DNA from: Arthrobacter crystallopoietes
GTDB taxonomy: Bacteria > Actinomycetota > Actinomycetes > Actinomycetales > Micrococcaceae
DNA length: 64,000 bases
NCBI RefSeq assembly: GCF_002849715.1
Contig: NZ_CP018863.1
Span: 2,418,001 to 2,482,000 of the forward strand
Direction: 5' to 3'
A model generated the notes under the pieces. The model was not told where the DNA came from. It worked only from the letters and a program-made list of their open reading frames with translations, and did not search any database. The position numbers were made by a program, and so were the translations under genes. Below, piece by piece: positions 45,965 through 53,422 of the stretch (the first letter of the stretch is position 1; each line of letters begins with the position of its first letter).

Positions 45965-46147
45965 TGCCTGCGAGGTAAGCTGTCGGGTTCGGATGGGAGT
46001 CACCCGGCCGCGTTCCACCTCGGAAAATCGCTCCGTGGTGAACTGCGGCTTAACCCCAAGGGCTCTGGAGGGAGCCCGATAAACGTGGGTCCCCCGCCTC
46101 TGCCATCTGTCTAGCGAACGGACTCGGAACGGTGGCAGAGTTAGGCA
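45965..46147 (-). promoter_or_regulatory. ydaO-yuaA-type c-di-AMP riboswitch
   Basis: Read on the minus strand, this leader has conserved ydaO/yuaA (c-di-AMP) elements: a GGGGGACCCACG run, a long variable stem, GGGGTTAAGCCGC, and the closing CCGAACCCGACAGCTTACC core followed by TCGCAGGC. The P1 stem pairs TGCCT (46143-46147 on the minus strand) with AGGCA near 45965-45969. In actinobacteria this switch often precedes cell-wall hydrolases of the LysM/NlpC type, as here. It ends 18 bases before the TTG start, so it can act by termination or by hiding the ribosome site. The remaining gap 46148-46326 shows no gene. Confidence 0.9.
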
Positions 46148-46326
46148 AAGCCATTCCGAGGGGGCCGGCCCAGGAAGCGCCGACGTGGTTGCCACCCTAC
46201 ATAACGGATTGATAACTCCGCAAAACGGACACGCCGCCAATGGCGGGTTTCGGGGTGGCTTGGTGCTAGTGGACGGCCAGCGAATTGGGTTCGGGCGGTG
46301 GCGTCGTTCCGTAGTAATCTTGCCGG

Positions 46327-46716
46327 ATGATCCGTCGCAGCTTTGCCCTCGTTTTTGTAATGTTTTCCCTGCTCATCACGGGGTGCAGCCAGGTTGAACA
46401 GGCCGCCACCGATGCGGCTAACGACGCCGTTTCCGGCGCCCAGGATGCCGCCAGCCAGGCCGCCTCTGATGCTGTGTCAGGAATCACATCGGCTGCCGTC
46501 GACGAAGTACTCCAGCAGGTCTGCAAACCTGTGGCGGACGGCACGATCAGCGCAGGAGAGAAGCAACTGCTTGCCGGCCTCGTCGATGCCGCCGAACAGG
46601 CCGGCGTGCCCGCCGAAATTACGACGCCGATGGGTGACATTGCGCAGGCCGGAGACCAAGTGCCGGCCGAGTCTGTGAACGCACTGCAGGACGCCTGCGC
46701 CAACGCCACCAGCTAG
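46327..46716 (+). CDS. Small lipoprotein
   Basis: The 129-residue protein has a lipoprotein signal with the lipobox LITGC (Cys20), so it should be lipidated and anchored on the outside of the membrane. The body is a short helical domain, Asp/Ala-rich (VEQAATDAANDAVSGAQDAA) and then VCKPVADGTISAGEKQLLAG, with one more Cys near the end. No family is recognised. Three exact 19-base repeats follow immediately after its stop. Confidence 0.75.
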   Translation: MIRRSFALVFVMFSLLITGCSQVEQAATDAANDAVSGAQDAASQAASDAVSGITSAAVDEVLQQVCKPVADGTISAGEKQLLAGLVDAAEQAGVPAEITTPMGDIAQAGDQVPAESVNALQDACANATS

Positions 46717-46773
46717 CCCCAACGCCGGCTGCTGGCCCCAACGCCGGCTGCTGGCCCCAACGCCGGCTGCTAG
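46717..46773. repeat. Three tandem 19-base repeats
   Basis: Units beginning at 46717, 46736 and 46755 read CCCCAACGCCGGCTGCTGG (the third ends in a variant), with a degenerate fourth piece up to about 46790. They lie between the lipoprotein stop and the bioD stop. The function is unknown; each unit contains GCCGGC. Confidence 0.8.
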
Positions 46774-46795
46774 CGCTAGTGCCGGCTGCCCAGCG

Positions 46796-47563
46796 CTAGC
46801 GCAGTCGGAACCACTCCCGGGCGCCGGCTTGGAACCTGGCCGGGTGCAGGGCTGCGGCGTCCTGCGGGATGGCGCCGAGGAACGGCACATCCAGATTCTG
46901 CAGGTACCGCAGGTTGTCCTCTTCCACCGCGCTCGGCTCCGCCGGCCAGGAGCCGATGACCAGTCCGGCGGCTGCGAGGCTTCGCGTTCTCAGGGCCTCG
47001 AGCGTGAGGAGGGTGTGGTTCAGCGTGCCCAGTCCGCTGCGGCAGACAACGACGACGCCGGAACCTCCGCCGCCGAAGCCTCGACTGACGGAAATCTGCT
47101 CATGGGCATTGCCGACGCCGGAGTTCCGCACGCGCGCTGCGAGGTCTGCGAGCGTCCTGCCTTCGTCGTCGAGCTCCACGAGAAGTCCGCCGGCGCCCTC
47201 CACCAGGACATGGTCCGATCCCGTGGCGAGTTGCTCGATGTGCCGGACGTGGTCCGCGAGCGGAGGCAGGGCCGCGCTTTGCCGCCCGGCAGCTGCCACC
47301 GGGGCCATCGGCTCGAGCAGCCGGATGCCCTCGGACACCGCGGCGACGCCGGAGAGTCGGCGCACTTCGTCCATGTCGCCGGGCTCGCCGTCGGCCACCC
47401 CGGTCTGCGTCGGCTTGTAGACCGAAACGGTGCCCGGCAAAGCGGTGGCGAGCGCCGCCGTCGTTATCGTCTTGCCGACCCCGGTGTCGGTGCCGGTGAC
47501 GAAGATGACCGGCGGCAAGCCGTTCAGGCTGGCCAAACCGGCCGGGGCGGGAGTGTCGGTCAC
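46796..47563 (-). CDS. bioD: Dethiobiotin synthetase
   Basis: The 255-residue enzyme closes the ureido ring of dethiobiotin from 7,8-diaminononanoate, carbon dioxide and ATP. Key blocks are the P-loop TGTDTGVGKTITTA, YKPTQTGVADGEPGDM and HVLVEGAGGLLVELDDEGRT, with a C-terminal LDVPFLGAIPQDAA. It is the last gene of the biotin operon and overlaps the P450 gene by ATGA. Confidence 0.93.
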   Translation of the reverse strand: MTDTPAPAGLASLNGLPPVIFVTGTDTGVGKTITTAALATALPGTVSVYKPTQTGVADGEPGDMDEVRRLSGVAAVSEGIRLLEPMAPVAAAGRQSAALPPLADHVRHIEQLATGSDHVLVEGAGGLLVELDDEGRTLADLAARVRNSGVGNAHEQISVSRGFGGGGSGVVVVCRSGLGTLNHTLLTLEALRTRSLAAAGLVIGSWPAEPSAVEEDNLRYLQNLDVPFLGAIPQDAAALHPARFQAGAREWFRLR

Positions 47564-48678
47564 TTTTCCTCCTGTTCCACCGTGACGGTGAGCGGGGTTT
47601 GGAAGGACAGCAGGCGTAGCCAGTCCGGATCCGGCCCCGTGAGCCGCACCGCCGGCAGTGCCCGGGCCGTCTCCTCAAGCACCAGGACGGTTTCCAGCTC
47701 GGCGAGTTTGGCGCCCAGGCAGCGGTGCAAGCCGTGGCCGAACGCCAGCGAATAGGCGGTTCCGCCTGTGTCCGGAGGATGCTTGCCGCTGAGCTCGAGC
47801 AGGATTTCCGCGCCGGCGGGGAGCTCGGTGCCGCCTAATCGAGTGTCACGGGGAACGGCGCGCCGCCAGGTATGCACGGAGGATTCGGTGGCCAGCACCT
47901 GCCGCACGAAGGACTTGGCCCCGGAGGGAGCCCTGGAGTCGGCTCCGCTCCCGGCCTCGGCCCCCGCCCCTGCCCTGGCCCCGGCTCCGAGCTGTTGCCA
48001 GCGTCCCGGCTCCTGCAGCGCGCGGTAGAAGGACGTGCCGATCAGCTGTGCGGTGGTTTCCTGCCCCGCTATGACCAGGAAATAGCCCAGCGAGCAGATT
48101 TCCGACGGCGTGAGCCCGGCGGCATCGAGCACGCCGAAGAGCGACCCGGTGCCGCGGCTGGTGGCCACTTCGCCGCGCAGCCAGCCGTAGAATTCTGCGG
48201 CGCTCTCCGCCAGGACCGGCTGGCGGTCCTCGGGCGGCCAGCCCCAGAACAGTTCCAGCGAGTCCCGGCTCCAGCGCTTGAGGACGTCCAGGTCGGGGCA
48301 CCGGATGCCGGTCAGCTCCGCCATGATGATCGGCGGAATGTGCTTGGCCACCGCGTCGGCCAGATCCGCCGGGCCGTGCTGCAGCAGCTCGGCGGTCTCC
48401 GCGGTGCGCACCTGGGTCAGCTCCCGTACCTGCGGTCCGATCGCGGCGACTTTCGCGGGGGTGAAAAAACCGGCCACGAGCTTGCGGACCTGGCGGTGCT
48501 TGGCGCCGGTGGCCGAGGCCAGCACCGGCGGCAGTGCAAAGCGGGCGCGGCTGAGGATGCGCAGGGCGGCCGGGGCCAGGGGCACCACGGAGGTCAGCGC
48601 GTTGGTGGGTAGGAAATCCTCGGTCCGGCGCATGACTTCACGCACCTCTGCCGGATCCGAAACCACGTGGAAGCTCAT
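47560..48678 (-). CDS. Cytochrome P450 in the biotin operon, lacking ExxR
   Basis: The 372-residue protein is a P450. It has the I-helix oxygen-activation motif VIAGQETTAQLIG and the haem-binding FGHGLHRCLGAKLAELE, with the axial Cys. The K-helix ExxR motif is missing: the aligned segment reads VRQVLATESSVHTWRR where others have VEEVLRxxxPVxxxxR, so the Glu and Arg are replaced by Gln and Ala. The meander before the haem loop is also shortened, and an Ala/Gly/Ser-rich insert (GARAGAGAEAGSGADS) precedes the K helix. It lies between bioF and bioD with ATGA overlaps on both sides. That context suggests it helps make the pimeloyl precursor, as BioI does. Confidence 0.85.
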   Translation of the reverse strand: MSFHVVSDPAEVREVMRRTEDFLPTNALTSVVPLAPAALRILSRARFALPPVLASATGAKHRQVRKLVAGFFTPAKVAAIGPQVRELTQVRTAETAELLQHGPADLADAVAKHIPPIIMAELTGIRCPDLDVLKRWSRDSLELFWGWPPEDRQPVLAESAAEFYGWLRGEVATSRGTGSLFGVLDAAGLTPSEICSLGYFLVIAGQETTAQLIGTSFYRALQEPGRWQQLGAGARAGAGAEAGSGADSRAPSGAKSFVRQVLATESSVHTWRRAVPRDTRLGGTELPAGAEILLELSGKHPPDTGGTAYSLAFGHGLHRCLGAKLAELETVLVLEETARALPAVRLTGPDPDWLRLLSFQTPLTVTVEQEEK

Positions 48679-49904
48679 CCCGCCCCCGCCCCCATTCTTG
48701 CAGCGTCCATTCCGTCTGCCTTGTCCGGCACCATTCCGGCCACCAGCCCGGCGACCAGCCGGGCGGCGTGCTGTACCTGCTCCGGTGCCAGGTCCGCGCG
48801 GGCCGTCAGCCGCAGCCGCGAGATGCCGTCCGGCACGCTCGGCGGCCTGAAGCACCCGACCAGGACCCCGGCTGCCTCCAACCGGACGGCGAGTTGCGCG
48901 GCATCTTCCGCCCGGCCGACGGGAACGGACTGCACGGCGCCGGCGGCCTGCTCGATTCCGCACACCTGCGCGATGATGGCCGCATTGCCGAGCACGGCCT
49001 GCGCCAACGACGGGTCGGCGGCGATGATCCGGCAGGCTTCGGCAGCGGCGGCGGCTGCGGCGGGGGCCAGTCCGGTATCGAAAATGAAGCTGCGGGCCGT
49101 GTTGACCAGATGTGCGCGCAGGGCGGCCGGCCCGAGCACCCCGCCTCCTTGAGCGCCCAACGCCTTGGACAACGTCGCCGTGAGCACTACATGCTCGGCA
49201 CCGGCCAAACCTGCCGAGTGCACGGCCCCGCGGCCGCCGCCGGCGACACCGATTCCGTGTGCCTCGTCCACCACCAGCAGGGCGTCATGTTTGGCGCAGA
49301 TCCGTGCGGTTTCCGCCAGGTCGGCGGCGTCCCCGAGTACCGAGTAGACCGATTCAACAACGACGACGGCGCGCGGCTGGCTTCGGCCTGCCAGCAACCG
49401 GTCCAGCGCGGCGAGATCGCCATGGGCAAACACCTCAACCGGCGAGCGGGAGAGCCGTGCGCCGTCGATCAGCGAGGCATGGCAATGTTCGTCCCGGACG
49501 ATCAGCGTGCCGGGGCCGCCGAGCGCGGTGAGGATACCGAGGTTCGCCGCGTAGCCGCTGGAGAACGCCAAGGCAGCGGGCTGGCCGGTCAGCCCGCAGA
49601 GTTCCTCTTCGAGCTCCGCGTGCACCGGCTGCGTGCCGGTGACCACCCGGGAAGCCCGGGCACCCGTGCCGTAGCGTTCGATCGCGTCGACGGCCGCGGC
49701 CTTGAGCCGGGGATCGGTGGACAGGCCCAGATAGTCGTTGGAGGCCAGATCCAGCAGCGTGTCCGGCGCGGCCGAGTTCGTGGCAGCCGAGTCCGAGGGG
49801 GCCGCGCTCCGGCCCGTCAGGTTTCGGGCGGTGGTGCTCCGCACCGTGCCACGTCGCGTGCGCACGTGGGCCTGGTCCGTGAGCCACTGCTGCATGGCGC
49901 CCAT
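48675..49904 (-). CDS. bioF: 8-amino-7-oxononanoate synthase
   Basis: The 409-residue PLP enzyme condenses pimeloyl-thioester with alanine, the first committed step of the biotin ring pathway. The blocks SNDYLGLSTDPRLKAAAVDA, GTGARASRVVTGTQPVHAEL, VVDEAHGIGVAGGGRGAVHS and the PLP lysine in TLSKALGAQGGGVLG are all present. The first 55 residues include a Ser/Ala-rich insert (SAAPSDSAATNSAAPD) beyond the usual start. ATG at 49904 overlaps the bioA stop (TGATG), which fixes it. Confidence 0.92.
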   Translation of the reverse strand: MGAMQQWLTDQAHVRTRRGTVRSTTARNLTGRSAAPSDSAATNSAAPDTLLDLASNDYLGLSTDPRLKAAAVDAIERYGTGARASRVVTGTQPVHAELEEELCGLTGQPAALAFSSGYAANLGILTALGGPGTLIVRDEHCHASLIDGARLSRSPVEVFAHGDLAALDRLLAGRSQPRAVVVVESVYSVLGDAADLAETARICAKHDALLVVDEAHGIGVAGGGRGAVHSAGLAGAEHVVLTATLSKALGAQGGGVLGPAALRAHLVNTARSFIFDTGLAPAAAAAAAEACRIIAADPSLAQAVLGNAAIIAQVCGIEQAAGAVQSVPVGRAEDAAQLAVRLEAAGVLVGCFRPPSVPDGISRLRLTARADLAPEQVQHAARLVAGLVAGMVPDKADGMDAARMGAGAG

Positions 49905-51328
49905 CAGCCGTGCACCCGGGCGACGGCTGCGGTGATGCCAGCGCCGATGGCTGCGAGATCCTCCGCCGAGGAGACATAGGGCGGCATGGTGTAGATCAGG
50001 TCGCGGAACGGCCGTACCCACACACCGTGCTCCAGCGCAGCGCGGGTGATGGCGGGAATGTCCACCGGCCGGTCCAGTTGGACCACCCCGACGGCGCCAA
50101 GCCCCCGGACATCGCGGACAGAGTCCATGTCGGCAGCGGGTGCCAGTGCGGCGGACAATCCTTGCTGGACGTGCTGCACCTGCTTCCGCCAGTCCGCGGA
50201 GTCCAGCAGTTCCAGGGAAGCGGTCGCCACCGCGCAGGCCAGCGGGTTGGCCATGAAGGTAGGCCCGTGCAGCAGCGCTCGGAACTCCGAGGCCGTGATG
50301 GCGGCAGCCACCTCGCCGGAGCAGAGCAGCGCGGCGAGGGTCAGGTAGCCGCCGGTCAGTGCCTTGCCCACACACATGACGTCCGGCGCGACGCCGGCCC
50401 ACTCGGACGCGAAGAGCCGCCCCGTGCGGCCGAAGCCGGTGGCGATCTCGTCGAAGATCAGCAGCAGTCCGTGTTCGTCCGCCACCCGGCGCAAAGCCTG
50501 CAGGCATTCGGGGGCGTAGCTGTACATTCCGCCGGCGCCCTGCAGCACCGGCTCCACGATGATGCCGGCCAGCTCCCTGGCATGCCGCGCCGCCGTCTCT
50601 TCCAGCTCGGCGATCCAGCCGGTTACCTCGGACGCATCGGCGACCAGTTCGCCGTCGTTGTTCAGCCGCGCCGCCGGCGGACGCGGCAGGAAGTGCTGCT
50701 GCGCGACGAGGCCGGGGAACGCTGCATGCATGCCGTCCACCGGATCGCACACGCTCATCGCCGCGAACGTGTCGCCGTGGTAGCCGCCGCGCAGGGCCAG
50801 GAACCGCTGGCGGCCGGGCCGGCCCACGGCTGCCTGGTACTGCACCGCCAGCTTCAAGGCCACCTCCACCGAGACGGAGCCGGAGTCCGCCAAAAACACA
50901 TGTTCCAGCGGATCCGGCGCCAGCTCCACCAGCTGCTCGGCGAGCCGGACGGCCGGCTCGTGGGTGAGGCCGCCGAACATGACATGGCTGAACTGCTCCG
51001 TCTGCCGGCGGACCGCCTCGTCCAGCACCGGGTGCCGGTAGCCGTGGATGGCGGACCACCAGGAACTCATCGCATCCACCGCCTCAAAGCGTTCGCCGTC
51101 CGAAGCCTGAAGCTGGAGCCGTGTCCCCGACGCTCCGGTGACGGCGTACGGATCCGGGCCGTCCAGCGGGGCATACGGATGCCAGAGCAGGCCGCGGTCG
51201 CGGGCGATAAGCGACGGCGCGGCGGCGGCTGACTTGTCCAGAGTGCGTGCAGCGGAGGGTGCCCCGGCGGGAAACTCGACCGGGCTGCCCGGCGCGGCGG
51301 CTGCGGTGGCGAGGGCAGTCTCAGACAT
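49904..51328 (-). CDS. bioA: Adenosylmethionine-8-amino-7-oxononanoate aminotransferase
   Basis: The 474-residue class III aminotransferase converts the bioF product to 7,8-diaminononanoate, using S-adenosylmethionine as amino donor. It has [40 protein letters not shown], the PLP lysine in [15 protein letters not shown] and [20 protein letters not shown]. The first 45 residues are a low-complexity Ala/Pro lead. It overlaps the bioB stop by eight bases and bioF by one. Confidence 0.93.
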   Translation of the reverse strand: MSETALATAAAAPGSPVEFPAGAPSAARTLDKSAAAAPSLIARDRGLLWHPYAPLDGPDPYAVTGASGTRLQLQASDGERFEAVDAMSSWWSAIHGYRHPVLDEAVRRQTEQFSHVMFGGLTHEPAVRLAEQLVELAPDPLEHVFLADSGSVSVEVALKLAVQYQAAVGRPGRQRFLALRGGYHGDTFAAMSVCDPVDGMHAAFPGLVAQQHFLPRPPAARLNNDGELVADASEVTGWIAELEETAARHARELAGIIVEPVLQGAGGMYSYAPECLQALRRVADEHGLLLIFDEIATGFGRTGRLFASEWAGVAPDVMCVGKALTGGYLTLAALLCSGEVAAAITASEFRALLHGPTFMANPLACAVATASLELLDSADWRKQVQHVQQGLSAALAPAADMDSVRDVRGLGAVGVVQLDRPVDIPAITRAALEHGVWVRPFRDLIYTMPPYVSSAEDLAAIGAGITAAVARVHG

Positions 51329-52487
51329 TGGGGGCGAGTTCCGTGCCGGCGCCGCGGCGGCGGATGGTGACCTGGCCTGCGGAAGCCGGGACACCGCCGT
51401 CGTTGTTTGCCTGGGGATTGGTGAAGGGGGCGGATGCAGTGGAGCGGGCGGACCCGGAGGGCACACGGGACTGGGGGGCTTCGATGGACCCGGTGGAAGA
51501 ATCCGGGCCGGCACCCAGGACCACGAAGCCGTTGTCGGCGATCATGTCCAGATCCGCCTTGGCCTCCTGGCCCTCGCTGGTGAGGTAGTCGCCCAGGAAC
51601 AGCGAGTTGGCGACCTGCAGGGCCAGCGGCTGCAGCGAACGAAGGTGCATTTCGCGACCGCCGGCCATGCGCAGTTCGGTGGCGGGGCAGGCGAAGCGGA
51701 TCATCGCGAGGATGCGCAGGCAGTGGGCGGGGGTCAGCAGCCAGGTGCCTTCCAGCGGCGTGCCCTCGAACGGCATCAGGAAGTTGACCGGGATCGAGTC
51801 GCTGTCCAGCTCCCGCAGGGCGAAGACCGCGTCGATCAGGTCATCGTCGGTCTCGCCCATTCCCACGATCAGGCCGGAGCAGGGGGAGAGCCCGGCGTCC
51901 TTGGCATGCTCGACGGTGCGCACGCGGTCGGCGTATTCGTGCGTGGTGCAGATGTCCGCGTAGTTGGACTCGCTGGTGTTGAGGTTGTGGTTGTAGGCGT
52001 CGACGCCGGCGTCTTTGAGCTTGGAGGCCTGGCCGTCCTTGAGGATGCCGAGGCAGGCGCAGACCTCCACCTGCGGGTGCTCGTCCTTGAGGCCCTCCAC
52101 CATCGAAGCCACGCGGTCGACATCCCGGTCGGTGGGGCCCTTGCCGCTGGCGACCAAGCAGACGCGGGAAGCACCGGCTCGGATGCCGGTGGCGGCCTGC
52201 TGCACGGCTTCCTCAGGCTTGAGCCAGGTGTACTTGAGGATCTGGGCGGCGGAACCGAGGCGCTGGGAGCAGTATGTACAGTCCTCGGGACACAGGCCTG
52301 ATTTGAGGTTTACCAAGTAGTTGACCTTGACGGTGTTGGCGAAGTGCGCGCGGCGCAGCCGGCCCGCGGCGGCCACCACATCGAGGAGCTGCTCGTCGGT
52401 GGCGTGCAGGACGGCGAGGGCTTCCTCGCGGGTCAGGGTGCCGCCGGCCAGTTGCCGGTCGGCCAGATCTTGAAAGTAATTGAACAC
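51321..52487 (-). CDS. bioB: Biotin synthase
   Basis: The 388-residue radical SAM enzyme inserts sulfur into dethiobiotin. The 4Fe-4S cluster cysteines are C66, C70 and C73 ([12 protein letters not shown]), and a second iron-sulfur cluster is served by conserved Cys and Arg further on. The C-terminus has a 50-residue Ser/Pro/Asn-rich insert before the usual [13 protein letters not shown] tail. The start is the GTG at 52487, which sits inside a TTGAACACCGTTCAA operator. A promoter with TTGACA 17 bases before a -10 places the start of transcription at or next to this GTG, so the message is probably leaderless. Confidence 0.93.
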   Translation of the reverse strand: MFNYFQDLADRQLAGGTLTREEALAVLHATDEQLLDVVAAAGRLRRAHFANTVKVNYLVNLKSGLCPEDCTYCSQRLGSAAQILKYTWLKPEEAVQQAATGIRAGASRVCLVASGKGPTDRDVDRVASMVEGLKDEHPQVEVCACLGILKDGQASKLKDAGVDAYNHNLNTSESNYADICTTHEYADRVRTVEHAKDAGLSPCSGLIVGMGETDDDLIDAVFALRELDSDSIPVNFLMPFEGTPLEGTWLLTPAHCLRILAMIRFACPATELRMAGGREMHLRSLQPLALQVANSLFLGDYLTSEGQEAKADLDMIADNGFVVLGAGPDSSTGSIEAPQSRVPSGSARSTASAPFTNPQANNDGGVPASAGQVTIRRRGAGTELAPNV

Positions 52488-52494
52488 CGTTCAA
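52480..52494. promoter_or_regulatory. BioQ-type operator 1 (over the bioB start)
   Basis: TTGAACACCGTTCAA is a perfect TTGAAC-N3-GTTCAA palindrome, matching the BioQ-type (TetR family) biotin operator of actinobacteria (TGAAC-N3-GTTCA). It covers the bioB GTG and the predicted transcription start, so repression by blocking RNA polymerase is expected. Confidence 0.75.
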
Positions 52495-52522
52495 GTGTGT
52501 TGAGGCGCGAGGGTTCTGTCAA
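52494..52522 (-). promoter_or_regulatory. bioB promoter
   Basis: On the minus strand TTGACA (52517-52522) and CACACT (52494-52499) are 17 bases apart. The -10 is weak in three positions. Transcription would start about six bases later, at the GTG. Confidence 0.5.
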
Positions 52523-52527
52523 CAGTA

Positions 52528-52542
52528 TTGAACAGTGTTCAG
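52528..52542. promoter_or_regulatory. BioQ-type operator 2 (upstream of the -35 box)
   Basis: TTGAACAGTGTTCAG has a perfect 13-base TGAACA-G-TGTTCA palindrome, the same family as operator 1 and spaced 48 bases from it centre to centre. A pair of such sites could support looping or cooperative binding. Confidence 0.7.
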
Positions 52543-52622
52543 GATTGTGACGTAGCGACTAGTCGACGATGTCCACGAGCCGCAGATCCCTAAGTCCTGG
52601 CCGCCTTTAAGCCGACGGAGTT

Positions 52623-53348
52623 TCAGCGCTGGGTTTCGGCGTAGAACCATTCGATGTGCTCGCGGAGCAGCTGGGAGGCCCGCTTGCCCTCTCCTGCAGA
52701 CACCGCAGCCAGGATGCCGTGATGTTGGGTGCGCAGGACGTCGGCGACCGGTTCCCATGCCTCGTCGCTGCGGATCGACTCCGCAACGTAGTCACTGATG
52801 GACAGGCGCAGCGACTCCATCATCGCCTCGATGACCGCATTGCCGGCGAGCGAGGAAAGCAGCACGTGGAACCGGGCGTCGAGCGCATGGAAGTCCGCGC
52901 GGGCGAGCTCCGGATCGTCCATCAATTCCAGTAGTCCCGCGGCCTCGTCAAGCTTGGCCCGGGTTGCCTCGTCCTCCGGGTCGACGGTGGCGGCCTCCGC
53001 GGCTCCGGTCTCGAGCAGGATACGTGTCTGCACGATCTCGCCGACGGTCAACTGGCGGGTAGCCACATGCAACCGCAGTGCGGCGGCCAAGCCGGAGGCG
53101 GGCTGGGATATGATGACCGCGCCTGCGTTGGGGCCGGAGCCGGTGGACGTGCGGACCACTCCGAGTACGTCCAGGATGCGGATGGCATCGCGTACGGAGG
53201 CCCGGGACAGCCCGTGTTTTTCGGCCAGCGTCCGTTCGCCGGGCAGTTGATCGCCGAGCTTGAGGGCCCCGGAGCGCAGCTCCGCCTCGATACTTTGGAG
53301 CACCGCCTCGTAGGCGCGCGGTGCGGGTTTTGCTATCTTGCTGGTCAC
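52623..53348 (-). CDS. lldR: GntR-family regulator (LldR/FadR-like)
   Basis: The 241-residue protein has an N-terminal GntR winged helix (QSIEAELRSGALKLGDQLPG, then LAEKHGLSRASVRDAIRILD) and a C-terminal FCD helical domain with RADFHALDARFHVLLSSLAG and the His/Asp metal or ligand site typical of lactate and fatty-acid regulators. It precedes no gene of its own but sits next to the lactate permease, whose upstream region carries two palindromes of the LldR type, so it most likely represses lldP until lactate binds. GTG at 53348 is chosen; the ribosome site there is weak. Confidence 0.85.
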   Translation of the reverse strand: MTSKIAKPAPRAYEAVLQSIEAELRSGALKLGDQLPGERTLAEKHGLSRASVRDAIRILDVLGVVRTSTGSGPNAGAVIISQPASGLAAALRLHVATRQLTVGEIVQTRILLETGAAEAATVDPEDEATRAKLDEAAGLLELMDDPELARADFHALDARFHVLLSSLAGNAVIEAMMESLRLSISDYVAESIRSDEAWEPVADVLRTQHHGILAAVSAGEGKRASQLLREHIEWFYAETQR

Positions 53349-53422
53349 GGCTTCATCTTCGCATGAGCAGGCGGCCGGGCACGCCTTGCAAGGCATGCCC
53401 GGCCGCCGGTGGACGTGTCGTC

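Noticed and set aside
45947..46240. Upstream extension of the NlpC/P60 frame on the minus strand
   Set aside because: The extra 98 codons translate the c-di-AMP riboswitch core. The TTG at 45946 with AGAGG is the better start.
49905..51059. Upstream extension of the bioF frame
   Set aside because: This stretch is the bioA gene read in another frame. bioF starts at 49904 by overlap with the bioA stop.
51329..51514. Upstream extension of the bioA frame
   Set aside because: The added proline-rich codons are the 3' end of bioB read in another frame. The ATG at 51328 is preferred.
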